Origin: Alternaria dauci
Taxonomy: Eukaryota > Ascomycota > Dothideomycetes > Pleosporales > Pleosporaceae
Direction: 5' to 3'
Assembly: GCF_042100115.1 (NCBI RefSeq)
Contig: NC_091275.1
Span: forward strand, 620,001-684,000
Length of the DNA: 64,000 nucleotides
In this document: positions 43,640 through 54,996 of the stretch, piece after piece
How the letters are laid out: the number at the start of each line of letters is the position of its first letter
Position numbering within the stretch: position 1 is the stretch's first letter
Program-made: the position numbers and the translations under genes
The notes under the pieces: generated by a model
Told to the model about the DNA's origin: nothing
Seen by the model: only the letters and a program-made list of their open reading frames with translations
The model's database searches: none

Positions 43640-46600
43640 TTACAATCCCGCCTTGACAACCAAAACACTAGCACCCAGCTTCCCTTCCCACACCTTCTCA
43701 GCAAGCACACCCAGCGTACCCGCCGCACTCGAACTACTCCGTATCTCATCCGCAGTGTTCTCCCTCTCCAACACACTGTTCCTTGCTACGTTCCTGCCCA
43801 GCACGATGAGATCACCTGCGTTCTTCGGCGACTGACCAACCTCGATACTCGCGCGGGCAATAACATCCGCAACAGGTGCCGTGGACGACACAGTCTCGAA
43901 GACAACGCGGTTCGCTAGATCAACAGGAATGGAGGCGCGCAGCGAAGCGAAGAAGGCCGCATCTTGTTCGCGGGATGAGGTCGTAGCTGTCGTCGTTACA
44001 ATCTCTCCTTCCTTTCCTAGCACCGTTGACGAGACTGGCGAAGGGGCAGAGCTACCGATGATAGACTCTGGGACATCGAAATACACAATCGTGGCAGTGA
44101 CTTGCGGGTTCTCTGCCAACTGCAGAACCAGTCTCAACGCAGTCTTATCGTCGCTGCCGCCAAAGAAGGGGAAGAAGATGTGGTGGCTTCGGTCCGCAAT
44201 GGGCGCTGTGACTGCCTTGTCCCTGGCGCTCGACAGACTGATACTGCTGTAAGTTCTGGCAAGCTTCAATCGCTGCTTCTGCTCCTTGTTCTTGCTGCCT
44301 CCAAAGTTCTTGTTGATGAGTACCGCGACGGGCACGCTAGCTTGTTCGAGCGTCTCATGCACAAACGAGTTGTAACCTGAAGCGGCGAGCTTGTTCTTCG
44401 TTCCCTTGTCTTCGATGATGGCTTGTTCGGACATGCCGCCTGTTTCGCTCCAGGGAAGAACAAGGAAGTTGGAATCTGAAGCACGTGTGGCTAGGGTCTC
44501 AGCGAAAGAGGATTCCGGTACGACGAGTACTTCGCCGCTGACGGCTAGGTTGTGGAGACGACCAAAAGTGCGGAAGGTGTTTACGACAGGGTCGTAGGCC
44601 GTGTATGATTCGATTTCCGAGACCTGCATGACGGAGGAGCCACGATCGGTAAGGTTGAGTAGGCGGAGACCGTAGGCTTCTACCGGGCGGGATGGTGCAG
44701 TTTCGACTAGTGTAGTTTCGCCTGTCTCTTTGCCCGTGCTGCTGATGTCCTTGGAAGGATGCGTCTTGGGCGCTGGCTTGTCTGCGTTTCCACCAAAGAG
44801 GGAGGTGAATGCTAGGAGGTTGGGCATGCTGTCCAGACGGAGGTAGATGGTCATACGCTGGATCTTCTCGGCTGCCATCTTCTCGTAGTTCACACCGTCG
44901 ACACCATCTTCGGAGGCATCTAGAGGTTTGCCGGTGTCCCAGTCGATCTCGCCGCGACGCCACGCCTCGACCTTCTTCTGGTACCATGGGGGGTAGAAGT
45001 ACATGGTCAAGGGAGAGGATGCAAAGGTGGTGACAAGGGCCATGACGACGAAGATGGTAAAGGTTCGAGTGCTGAGAATCTTGGCATTCAATCCGATGTT
45101 CTGTGACTGTTAATGCTGGCTCCGTGCTTCGAAGAGAGTGCTTGCTTACCAAAACGATCAGTTCTACCAATCCCTTACAACTCATCAATGATCCCACAGC
45201 GAAACATTCTCGCCATAGCATCTTGCTCCCGCGAGCCGCAAGTGTAGCACTAAGGAACTTGGAGAAGAACGCTACAGCGCAGACGCCGATGACGTAGGCC
45301 CAAACAATGCCAGAATCCAAAAGGCCAATGTTGGTGTTCAATCCCGAGAGAGTGAAGTAGAGCGGCAGGAACAGTGCGCCAATCAGATCCTCAATCTTCT
45401 CAGCAACTTTGATGGCAAAACCACCTTCGTGGGGACAAATCAATCCAGCCATGAAAGCTCCGAAAATAGGATGGACGCCAATAATACCGGTGAAGAAAGC
45501 AGATCCCAGAGCGATGAGCAGGGTGAGACTGATGATGCCTTGACTGGGACCGTCTTGGAGCGCGCGCTGGCGACGCAGGATGTAGACGAATGCGGGTCGG
45601 ACGGCGTACACAAGGAACAACATGTACCCAAAACACGTGAGGAGCACCCACAGTGCTGACAGGCCGGATCCAGCGTTCACGAGTGCTACGCAAAGGGCGA
45701 GCAGAATCCATCCTGTACATATTAGTCTGAGAATCATATGGAATTATGTCCTGTGCAACTCACCAACAACGTCATTCCCGACACCAGCGGAAAGAACAAT
45801 AACACCAACGGGAGTCATGAGCAGCTTGAGTTCCGTCAAGATACGGCAAAGCACAGGGAAAGCCTATCATGTCAGCGAATGCAGCCTCGGCTCGTCTTGG
45901 AGAACTCACAGTAATCGCCATCGCCACACCGATGAACAACATGAAGATGGAAAAGTCAATCTGAACCGTATCCGGCTCATCCTTGAACTCGTTGTAAAGT
46001 CCCACGGCAATGGCGCATCCGAGTCCGAACGGAATCGCCATACTCGCCAAGCCAACATTGAGCGCCGGTCTCCAATTGCTCAGCAAAAACCGCAGATCGA
46101 CTTCCAATCCAATAATGAACAGAAACAAGGTGAGACCGAGATTAGCAACCAGGTTCAAGTTGGTCATGGACTCTGTTGGAAAGATGGAACTTTGAAAGTT
46201 TGGGATGCGGCCCATGACCGAGGGACCCAGGATGATTCCGCCGATGATTTCGGATATGACGCGAGGTTGGCGGATCTTGGAGAGGGGCCAGTTGAGTGCG
46301 CGGCAGAAGATGATGATGATGCCTGCCTGTGGTGCACATTGCAGTTAATTCTCTGCTCTCCTATAACTTTGAAAGAAAACCAAATCTGAATTCGACGCAT
46401 ATTGTACTGTTTCGCACGCAGAACTAGGGTCATGGCACTGGAGTTGCGCAAAGAGAAGATGATGGTAGCGCTGGATCGGTGAAGCGTCCCACAAGCCAGC
46501 TTTCCGAAGCGATGCACGAAAAACTAAAGCACAACATACCTGAACAATGAACAGAATAATCGGATGGCTCTTGTCGAAATGCACTGGATTGACGCCCTCG

Positions 46601-46674
46601 AGGATACCAGCCTGTGGCGGTGCCTTGACAGGCGCCGTGGGCGCCGCACTCGCCGACGCAGCTATGGACGACAT
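43640..46674 (-). CDS. KHA1: K+/H+ antiporter, Kha1-like (CPA2 family)
   Basis: Exchanges monovalent cations for protons, probably in Golgi or endosomal membranes, for pH and K+ balance. Exons (complement) are 46540..46674, 45910..46326, 45764..45863, 45150..45712 and 43640..45100, giving 891 residues. The first half is a CPA2 membrane domain: [52 protein letters not shown] across intron 3, and [20 protein letters not shown]. The GNDVVGW site corresponds to the ND/DD ion-binding motif of this superfamily. After the last helices ([20 protein letters not shown]) comes a cytosolic tail of about 450 residues with two alpha/beta parts resembling universal-stress-protein folds, as usual for Kha1. 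Intron 1 is 213 nt, far longer than the others (46, 51 and 49 nt). Confidence 0.93.
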
Positions 46675-47893
46675 GGTCGAACGCGTGGGCCGGGTGGTAA
46701 CAAGTCAGGTGTAAGAGAAGAGGAGAGACAGGTTCCCCCACAAAAAAGCTTCCCCAGAGTTAACTCGACGTGCAAACGAGCAAAAGAATAGCGAACCCCA
46801 GGTTCTTTAACAAGTTGGTAGAAACAAACATGCACGCGGGTCCCAGCGCCCCATTCTTAATGCCCCGAATCCTAGGTCGCAAAAGGGTAGCGAGCATCAG
46901 CCTAGGGTCTAGGCGTGCCTTCGCACCGTCTCTTGGTTTCGACGTTGTTCGCGCGCAAATGGGCGGCGGGCAGCGGAAGCTAGCAAGAATGCACTTGGGG
47001 CAAATGCGCGGTTGTGATTGCGTGCCGCGCTGTGGACGCTTGCCCATGTGATTGCCTCAAGTCGCCCTCGTGCTGTCGTCGTACGGGTCCTGCTGCATGG
47101 CACGCATGGCCTCACCGCTCACCTGGTCGTCTGGCTATTGGTGAAAGCACGTGTGGCGCGGTGCTCGTGGGCTTGGTTCCGCTTGTTCGCCAAGTTGGGG
47201 AGTCGTAAGCCAACCCAATGGAGATCAGGCGATAGCTGATGGGCCGGGGTTATCGCGCTCCACACCAAGCTGCGATGCTCAGAGCTCGGAGAGCAAGAAA
47301 ACTGCCACACCAAGATCCTGCGCCAAGGGGAACAACCGGTCCTTTTGGTGGGTTTTTTGGTGGAGTTGGAGTGCTCAGATGACATGTGCTGAGGGAATTT
47401 GGTGATGAGGATCGGCTTGCCCACACCGGATTGCGGAGGCGGGAGTCACCAGGCCCTTGTGTCACCATGACCATGACCTTGTTCGTGGCACGACGGCGCA
47501 TGGGCAGGAAGGTTCCACGAAGCTGCAGAGCGTATGCGACGTGAATGGACAAGCATTTGCGGGACTAATCTCGTCACATTGACGCTATCTCGAGGTTGAT
47601 AACAATTTCCAGAGCTTCCACTTTTGCAACAAATACCGCGTCTGCCTGCAAGAGGACACGGGCGGTATGTTTTATGCTACGAGTCTTGGCTTCTCTGCTA
47701 TACCCGGCCTTCGATGCCAAGAAGTCTGTACTTTCTTAGCTGCACCACCACTGTACACTACATGTATTCGCCAGATTCTGGCTTATCTGGCAAACCTATC
47801 TTCAGCACTAACAGATACCAGTAGACATAACATTACTACCGAGTGTCACCTATTTACAATTCAGAAGCTACCTACCCATTCCCTCGCAACCAC
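46675..47893. other. Intergenic region upstream of the antiporter gene
   Basis: About 1.2 kb holding the KHA1 promoter and the 3' end of the Cip1-like transcript. No supported gene is seen. Confidence 0.55.
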
Positions 47894-48676
47894 CTAGCAT
47901 CCAACCCTACTCCCACTAACAACAACATCATCATACCACATAGTATTCGTATCCCCCCCATAGCTCTCCCACCCAAAATACACCCCCGTAATCTTCGGCT
48001 TAACACTACTCCTCGTCCACTGCCCCGCATTTGGATTCGCCGCCCCATTCCCCACCGTCAATCCCGCTACCGTCACATTATTCAACCACGTCTGCACACT
48101 CCCGTCCGTCCCTAGACGGTACTCGAAGCACGACCACGCATTCGTCGGCAGCGCCTTTGACGTCGCGATACCTTGCGGCGACAGGTCGGGTAGCGTCGCG
48201 TCGTCGGTTTCGCGGTTGTACATGAGAATTTTGGATTGCCCGCCGATGCGGAGGTGTTTCTTTGCGCCTTGGGCTGAGTCCGGCATGGTGATGAAGGTGA
48301 CGTGCGAGTCGGTTAGGGCTTTTGAGGCTTTGCTGTGTGTGGGGTGTTGTTAGTAACGAGGTCTGGATGACTTTTCTTTTGGTGAGTGGGAAATGGCGAG
48401 TACGTACACATATGTTCGCACGTATACGTCGCCAGCAGGAATCTTTGTTGTGCCTACGAAGATGTGGCCACAGAATCCTCCTGCTCCATCGACGCGAATG
48501 CTGTTCTTGCCTGTGTGAGCTGTCGAGCTATCTAGAGTGACTTTGCCTCCTTGGGAACAGTCTGGTGCGTATGTAGGCCATGCGGTCTGGTCCCAGCCAC
48601 TCTCGAAGCCTTCAGTAACTTGGGCAATGGTAGGTGCCGCGAGGGACAAGGCGATGAGAGCTGTTTGACGAAGCAT
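47894..48676 (-). CDS. Secreted Cip1-like carbohydrate-active protein
   Basis: Exons (complement) are 48408..48676 and 47894..48332 (75-nt intron, joining RTYV to KASKALTDSHVTF), giving 235 residues. A signal peptide (MLRQTALIALSLAAPTIA) shows export. The mature part reads TEGFESGWDQTAWPTYAPDC, then GKVTLDSSTAHTGKNSIRV and GGFCGHIFVGTTKIP, then HLRIGGQSKILMYNRE, WSCFEYRLGTDG, GVYFGWESYGGDTNTMWYDD. This beta-jelly-roll pattern resembles Trichoderma reesei Cip1, a cellulase-co-regulated protein with lyase-like structure acting on plant or microbial polysaccharides. No CBM1 is attached here, unlike the Trichoderma protein. The activity of this family member cannot be read from the sequence. A TATA box stands about 60 bp upstream of the ATG, fitting an inducible gene. 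Confidence 0.78.
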
Positions 48677-49697
48677 TGTTGTTGTTCTGGTGCAGATTGA
48701 GATGATGGTATTCAGACAGGGACAAATTGCTATGCCTTTATACCCTCATCTCCATCATGCTCGCAACCCAAGCTTTTCCTTCCGTAACATAACAGGCATA
48801 GTGGCATGCTTGTTCCGTGCTTGTTTCTAGAATATATGAAAATGGCGTTCTAGTGGTTAAAATGTCGGTAAATCGTGCATCTTACCCCAGGTTATTCTTC
48901 GGCTTCTATATGCGTGTGCCATTTAGATTAACCTTGAGATTTAGCGTGGTACATGTTTATATTGCCAACGTCACCTGAGAGCATGTTTCCTGCCGCCATT
49001 TCCCCCAAGTTTTGATTGTGCGTATAGAAGGGTAGATTGGGCCTGGGCTTGGGGTGGAGATGAGCAATGCCATATCAGCAATCTCGTCACAGTAACTTCA
49101 GTTGTCCTACAACTTCATGAGCATGTCATATCCTCGACTCTCACCATCGTCCCCCACCTCCCCAATGACCTGCTAGACGATTGACACCACGAGTATTAGC
49201 GCATCATAACCTCATCACACCTCGCACCTGCATACTTCAAGTTTCAATCCTCTTCCATTCCACTAGCTCGTGAGCTTGACTCTATAAAAAAGACAATTGT
49301 GTATAAACAAAGCGCGCAAAGCAGTTCGGCCAGCGCTGGGAATCGAACACGCCGTGAAAGCGCCTCCACAAGACAAAACAAAAAGACCAATTTTCCTAGA
49401 CCAAGGGAAGAAATGACAAACAGGCGAGATGCGAGCAGAGGGGGTATGCATATCCACCGAGAGAGGCAGGCGTATTACATATGAGTACGGGACCAGCCTT
49501 TCGAAAAAAAGACTAAAAGTGAGAATGAGACGGTGGATGTGGTGGTTTTTGATGTGAGACGGCGGCTGTAGTGCCATGTCCCACCGCAATCGATACTCTC
49601 ACCTGCCCTGAGACGTGAGATGTAGAGAGTACCGAGCCGAGGACGCGACGTCTTAATGCAGCCATACTCCGCGTCGCCGCTACTTATTGTTAGCCTC
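48677..49697. other. Intergenic region between the Cip1-like and syntaxin genes
   Basis: About 1.0 kb. Near 49325-49345 there is a tRNA B-box-like string on the minus strand (GTTCGATTCC), but no foldable tRNA around it. No gene is supported. Confidence 0.55.
48737..48742 (-). promoter_or_regulatory. TATA box of the Cip1-like gene
   Basis: TATAAA on the minus strand (in GGGTATAAAGGC), 60 bp before the ATG at 48676. Canonical sequence and position. Confidence 0.6.
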
Positions 49698-50752
49698 TTA
49701 TCGAGCAGCAGTATTCGCAGCCGCCTTGTTAACCTGTGTGACAACCACAGCAATGACGACCACAATAATGATGATAAGCAGGATAACGAGAAGGCACCAC
49801 CACTTCTTGCGGTTACGGCTGCGCGCCTTGACGATAGCACCATCGATTTCGACGTTGGCGGCCTGGACGTTGTCGTGGATTTCCTCGCCCTTTTGCTCAA
49901 TGTTGGCGACGAGCGGCTCCTGCTCCTGGACAATCTGGTCGAGGTCTTGGAAGAGTTGCGCAAGCTCGACCATTTGACGTTCTATATTCTGGATGGCCTC
50001 GTGGCGCTCTTTTACGTTGCGGAGGGTCGATGAGGCTTGGCCGCGGCGGTCTGAGTTAAGGAGCTGGGAAAAAAATTAGCATGTGACGCACTCGACAGGT
50101 TGAGGTCTTCTTACAGCCTGCTGGAAGATGGGCGCATCGGGGTCCGATACTGCGTCTCGGACCTCTTGTTCAGTAGCGTCTGGGCGCACAATGCGGTATT
50201 GGCGCTCGGCGGCAGCTTGCGAATCCCTTCGGAAATCCGACTCGAGCGACTGGTACTTGTTGATGGTCGCTTTCAATCTGCGGTCGACCTTGCCGACTTG
50301 CGGAGCATTCCTTGGGTGGCCGGAGTCGGGCTTCGACTTGATCGCTTTTACACGGGTCACGAGGCCACGGTACCCAGTCATAATCTGCGAGCTGAGGTTG
50401 TTGATTTCGCCCGAGGGCATGTCTGGCCGCGCCAGCGACTGCTTGAAGACACGGTCGAGGTTGCTGAGCTGGGCATCGAGGTCGTCGAGGGCGCGGTCGA
50501 CTTCGCGGCATTCGTCGAGGATGGCGTTGGGGTTGGCGGGTGCGCCACCGTAGGGCTGCATCTCTACGTCGCCTGTGTGGTGTTAGAGAGCTGTCAAGGT
50601 TGTCGCGCGTCGAACAACATACCATAGCTGTCACCCTGGTTGTAGTTGTTGTAGCCAGCCGGGCTCTGGTCGCGGGCATCGTAGGGGTTGCCGCCATATG
50701 ATCCTATCTGGCCGTAGCCCTTGTTTCCAAACTGTTCGTCGGCAGCAGCCAT
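49698..50752 (-). CDS. SSO1: Plasma-membrane t-SNARE syntaxin, Sso1-like
   Basis: Qa-SNARE that pairs with Sec9 and Snc-type v-SNAREs to fuse secretory vesicles at the plasma membrane. Exons (complement) are 50623..50752, 50115..50572 and 49698..50063, giving 317 residues. The N terminus is Gly/Tyr/Asn-rich (GQIGSYGGNPYDARDQSPAG). The Habc three-helix part spans about 60-190 (VDRALDDLDAQLSNLDRVF, VDRRLKATINKYQSLESDF). The SNARE helix (KERHEAIQNIERQMVELAQL, FQDLDQIVQEQEPLVANIEQ) is followed by a basic juxtamembrane stretch (KARSRNRKKWW) and a C-terminal anchor of branched residues (LLVILLIIIIVVVIAVVV). Introns are 50 and 51 nt. The anchor length and Habc domain fit Sso1/2 better than endosomal syntaxins. 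Confidence 0.93.
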
Positions 50753-51443
50753 GGTCAGCAAGTGTGAATGGCGAGTGTGGCGGATGTTGTGTTGTGTTGT
50801 GGTGTTACAGAGAGGCGTGCAGTCAATTGAGTAGTCTGGCGGAGAAGGGACTTACGCTCATGCTGAAACAGACCCCGTGTGGTATGAGTGGACGTGAGGT
50901 CTCCTGAGACAACCGAGTACAAACGCGTAAAGCACACTAGAGTGGCGGTTGGCTCGTGGGTAGGGCAGAGGTGAATTGATGTCAAACGCGCTTGAGCTCG
51001 AATCAATGCTGGAGAAGGGCTATCGAGAGAAGATAAATGTGTTTCAGCTTGGAGAGCGTTTCCTGGGGCTGAGTGTGAGAGTGGAGGCGCACACATGCAG
51101 GAGGCGCTGGCACTAGGCCCAGAGGGGATGGTAAGCAGCGGCGCGTCGTTGGCCCGCAGCGGCGACGATGCCCTAACTTCACTCTAATTTTGGCATCGTG
51201 CAGAGACTCTGGCATCTGGAAGGAACATGTTGGTAAATCATCTCACTTGGCTCCTACTCTCGCCCCCATCTCGCAAAGAGGCTCCGAGGCGGCGAATCGG
51301 AGCCCTAAACGGCGGCTTACGCAGCCTCGCGGTCTTTGCAAGAAACGTCTGCGCTAGACTCAGCCTTGCAGACCGCATCACAGCTTATGAACGCCTCCGC
51401 TTGGTGGTCCCATCTCCGTCTTCACCTCTAGGCTGAAAGCGCA
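50753..51443. other. Spacer upstream of the syntaxin gene
   Basis: About 690 bp containing the SSO1 promoter and the NPT1 3' flank. No supported gene is seen. Confidence 0.6.
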
Positions 51444-53018
51444 CTACTTGGTGGCTGGCTGTCCTGCACTCCCCCAGCGTGTCTTCTCGTCACCGCCAGC
51501 CCATGACTTTTCCTGGTAGCCTAATCGCTGCTTGACTTCATCTACGGTTGCCTTGTCTCCGGTATTCTTGCCGATGTTGTCGCTGATCTTGACAGCATGA
51601 CGCCCCGCAGCGGAAGCGATCTTGATTACAATGTTGAGGGGTACAGACTTGTTACCCGTCGACTTCTCCACAAAATCATCTGTCATCGTCAGCTTTTGTT
51701 CTTGGAACACATGCGCCACCGCACTTACTTGTCAGGAACGTCCCGACGCCGAAAGTAGGCTGGAAACCTGCCGCTTCCGCCGCAGCCTTGTACTTGAAGC
51801 AGAGCTCCAGGTTCAAAGAGTCGGAGAATACAATCGTCTTCTTGTCCTTGATGCCTTGTTCGTCGTAGAAGTCGCGCATCATCTTGATGAAGTCTAATGG
51901 GTCTCCAGAATCCTGTCGTACGCCTGCAAATACCTCGGCATACGTCTGTCGCGGTCCCGCGTCTCCATTATATGGTGCCTGGATAGGTGGCTTGGTCGAG
52001 GACATTGTCTCTACAGCATCGTTATTGGTGGTGTTTCCAGCTGAAGCCAGCGTTGTGACACCTCCCTGAACAGCTGTGGTAACACTTGGAATCTGCTTCT
52101 TGAAAGCCCGGAGGAAGGTAGGTGTGCCGAAAGTGTCTGTAAGTGCAATGCTGAGGACGCCTGCGCCGAATGTCGCTGTCCAGTACTCGAGAGCAATTTC
52201 GTTTGCGCTCTCGTAGTTGTTGGTAATGGCAGCCACGCCCATGAACCACTCGTGCGCAACAGTGCCCACGGGGACAAGGCCGTGCTTCATGGCGAAGTGG
52301 ACGTTACTTGTCCCCGAGAGCTTCCCCTTCCATCCTGCCTTGTCGCCCTCATCAGCCGCTCTGCGCAAGCCCTGCAGCACGAGATCCTGGGTGTGGTAGT
52401 CGCGACGTCTCCGCGAGCCAAATTCGGAAAAGATGCAGCCTCCTTCCAGCAGACCGCGCCCCTTTTGGTATGCCTTTTCGACCTGGCCCTCGTGGCTCCA
52501 GTCTGTCTCGACAAACTTGAAGTATGCCTCGCTGACAAGCGCCAGCAAGGGAATCTCGTAAAGGATCGTGTCTAGCCAGAGGCCCTCGGTGTGAATGTGG
52601 AAATCGCCGACATCGCTGTCTGCGCCGGTATCGTTCGCGCACTGGAAAGACAGCTTGAGCTGCTGGGAAGGCTTTAGGCGGAAGGTGGAGAGGAAATGGA
52701 GGTATTGCGCGTTTAGGTAGGGGCAGGTCTTGTTGAGGAAGTTGAGCTCTTCCTCAGACACGGCAATGTTTTCGAGCTCTGATAGGGTAAGCGATTATTG
52801 TGCCGTGGGTAGGAGGCGAGCATACTATCTACTTGGGCCTGCAGCCATTTGAAGGCTGTGCGATTAAGCTTCTTATCGGGTGTGCGGTTTGTGAAGCCGT
52901 AGGTGACTGAGACGTCGGGGAAGAACTTTAGTATGCAACATTGCATAGTCAGCTTATAGAGATCTGTATCTAGAAGAGAAAAGACGCCCTCGGGCAGGGT
53001 CTGCGCATCGTTTGCCAT
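51444..53018 (-). CDS. NPT1: Nicotinate phosphoribosyltransferase
   Basis: Converts nicotinate and PRPP to nicotinate mononucleotide, the entry step of NAD+ salvage. Exons (complement) are 52826..53018, 51729..52778 and 51444..51679, giving 492 residues from ATG at 53018. Family motifs in order: LLDTDLYKLTMQ near the N terminus, VTYGFTNR, EFGSRRRRDY (phosphate contacts), SGTSNVHFA, GTVAHEW (region of the histidine that is phosphorylated in studied enzymes), a long VRQDSGDP loop, and IVFSDSLN. The segment TAVQGGVTTLASAGNTTNND with SSTKPPIQAPYNGDA is a low-complexity insertion before the RQDSGDP motif and makes the protein longer than yeast Npt1. Introns are 47 and 49 nt. The start is 397 bp from the divergent cytochrome b5-domain gene. 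Confidence 0.95.
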
Positions 53019-53415
53019 GATGTCGTCTTGGTTGTTGCGCGTTTGGTGATTCAGCGTCAGGGCTGCGCTTGCGATCGCGGTGGATAGAGGGGTGGTGGGG
53101 CAGTCGCGAAGGTTATCAGGGCGCGTAGTGTGGGTCGCGCGTAGCCGTGGATGAGATGGAGACGCTGTGTATACTGGCAAGATAGCAGGACGATTGCCAA
53201 TGCCTCGTGACAAACTATCTTCACCCAAACATGATTTGTTCCGAACGCGGGATTGGTGACGGCATGCGGCGCGTGAAGTCATGGATGGTTAGCGCCAAAT
53301 CCCTTCAGCCCTACAGCTTGACCCTGAAGGCGCATGCAGCCTGGACTCGTTCCGCTCTGTACCAGCCTCTAGGGTCCAGCCAACCCTCGTTCCTTACACT
53401 CGACAGCCACAAGAG
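53019..53415. promoter_or_regulatory. Shared divergent promoter region (NPT1 / cytochrome b5-domain gene)
   Basis: 397 bp between two oppositely directed ATGs. No clear TATA box is seen. It must contain both core promoters; no individual site can be assigned. Confidence 0.6.
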
Positions 53416-54450
53416 ATGCTCGTAGCCGTCTCTATACTTGCCCTGTCACTGTCATTCCTGGTCTACCAGCGCCCGCCCTCGACATGGCTTGCTTTCCTTA
53501 CTCGCCTCACACACTCTGCCGCGTCGTCGATAGCTGACAAGTCGCAGCATGGCGAGACAGACGACAGTACCCCGGCGGGAGAGCAATGCATAGAGCTGCA
53601 GACCCCGACGATACAGGAGGATGACGTCGAGACTACACCAAAAGCTGCTCCCCAGCCCGAACAAGATGCACCCGCAGTGCCCACCTTCACGCTCAACGAG
53701 CACGAGAGCTCCGACGAAGACGACGAAGAAGACAATCTGCCACCGCCTTCCTTCCCGGCCCTGAACTCGGCACAGAGAGCCTCGAAACCCCCTTCGCTAT
53801 CCACCATGCCGCCACCATCCGCTATGCCTCCGCCCAGCAAGCCAAACCTCATGGCCCCGCCACCAACACCCACAACCTCCCTCATGCCACCCCCACGAGT
53901 CGCAGCTTCAAACCTCCGCGCCCTGCCCAACACCTCCTCGCAGTCAATGCGCGTACCCACAACTGGTCCTCTTCCCAACCGCGGCCCACTACCGAACCGC
54001 GGTCCACCAACTTCAAACGGCAGCCTGGGCCTTGCACCCACGGCAGGCCCCGCGCCCAAGACACCAAACGCCCGAGGCAAGGTACTCTTGTCGCCAGGTC
54101 ACTCTCCGCTCGACTGGGCCTACCTGCAAAAGTCTGGCAAGAACTTGTCGGGCGTGGACTCGATGATACGCGTTACGCCGGCTATGCTCAAAGAGAAGAA
54201 TGGACGGAAGGGCAAGCCGGCTTGGTCGAGCTATCAGGGCAAGGTCTACAATATGTCGCCCTATCTGCCCTTTCACCCTGGTGGAGAGGGCGAACTCAGG
54301 AGAGCAGCCGGCAAAGATGGGACCAAGTTATTTATGGAAGTTCATCCGTGGGTGAACTGGGAGAATATGCTGGGCGAATGTATGGTCGGCATCATGGTTA
54401 GTGAGGAGCACGCACCGAGCGATGCTGGCGGTCTCGAGGATATGGATTGA
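53416..54450 (+). CDS. Membrane-anchored protein with C-terminal cytochrome b5-like heme domain
   Basis: Single exon of 344 residues. A hydrophobic N-terminal segment (MLVAVSILALSLSFLVYQ) looks like a signal anchor. About 190 residues of acidic then Pro-rich disorder follow, including PLPNRG repeats (PLPNRGPLPNRGP). The C-terminal cytochrome b5 fold (about 250-330) shows WSSYQGKVYNMSPYLPFHPG and, later, MEVHPWVNW. His287 and His310 are the expected axial heme ligands. The closest known fungal type is the Irc21-like b5-domain family, which has a similar heme core but a different N terminus. An electron-transfer role near a membrane, perhaps with a b5 reductase, is inferred. It diverges from NPT1. 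Confidence 0.85.
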   Translation: MLVAVSILALSLSFLVYQRPPSTWLAFLTRLTHSAASSIADKSQHGETDDSTPAGEQCIELQTPTIQEDDVETTPKAAPQPEQDAPAVPTFTLNEHESSDEDDEEDNLPPPSFPALNSAQRASKPPSLSTMPPPSAMPPPSKPNLMAPPPTPTTSLMPPPRVAASNLRALPNTSSQSMRVPTTGPLPNRGPLPNRGPPTSNGSLGLAPTAGPAPKTPNARGKVLLSPGHSPLDWAYLQKSGKNLSGVDSMIRVTPAMLKEKNGRKGKPAWSSYQGKVYNMSPYLPFHPGGEGELRRAAGKDGTKLFMEVHPWVNWENMLGECMVGIMVSEEHAPSDAGGLEDMD

Positions 54451-54996
54451 GCTATTACGGCTGGGTGGAGAAGTGGTGGACGAATCGAATTGGGGATTTG
54501 GTTTGAGACATGATACCCTATAGATCGAGGCATCGGACTGCGTTTGATACAAACCCGTCAGTTCAGTTTAATCTCGACAGATACCTGTGTTTGCTATATG
54601 TATATATACTCGTTAATCTGAACAGAGTAGATGAGCTAAGAAGGCAAATAGAGACAGGCTTGCGTCTCCCGACAATTATACGATTTCCGCGTAGCAGTGT
54701 GGACGCTTGTGAGTCCGAGTCTCAACTCAACAAGTGTGAATGACCTGTTCACTGATATAGGACACGATGGAGCGCAAACAGTTGTATCTCTAGGGACTGC
54801 TTTGGAACTCTTTCTTGGAGATGTCATATATGGATTCATTTTATATGGTACATCGAATGGCAATAGCTATCCTTGCCCAGAAAGCTGCTCACTCAGATAA
54901 GACGAAGAGCAGGAACTGATATAGTGTCCACCTTAAAGCACCACCGGTGAGACCAACATGTATCCCATTTATCGTAGAAAATTTTCGTCTGAACAT
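54451..54996. other. Convergent spacer
   Basis: About 550 bp between stops of opposite genes, AT-richer, with a TATATGTATATATA run near 54596. It is probably 3' UTR sequence; no gene is seen. Confidence 0.55.

Noticed and set aside
49320..49400. tRNA B-box-like string GTTCGATTCC (minus strand)
   Set aside because: No pairing T stem, no A box and no acceptor stem could be folded around it.
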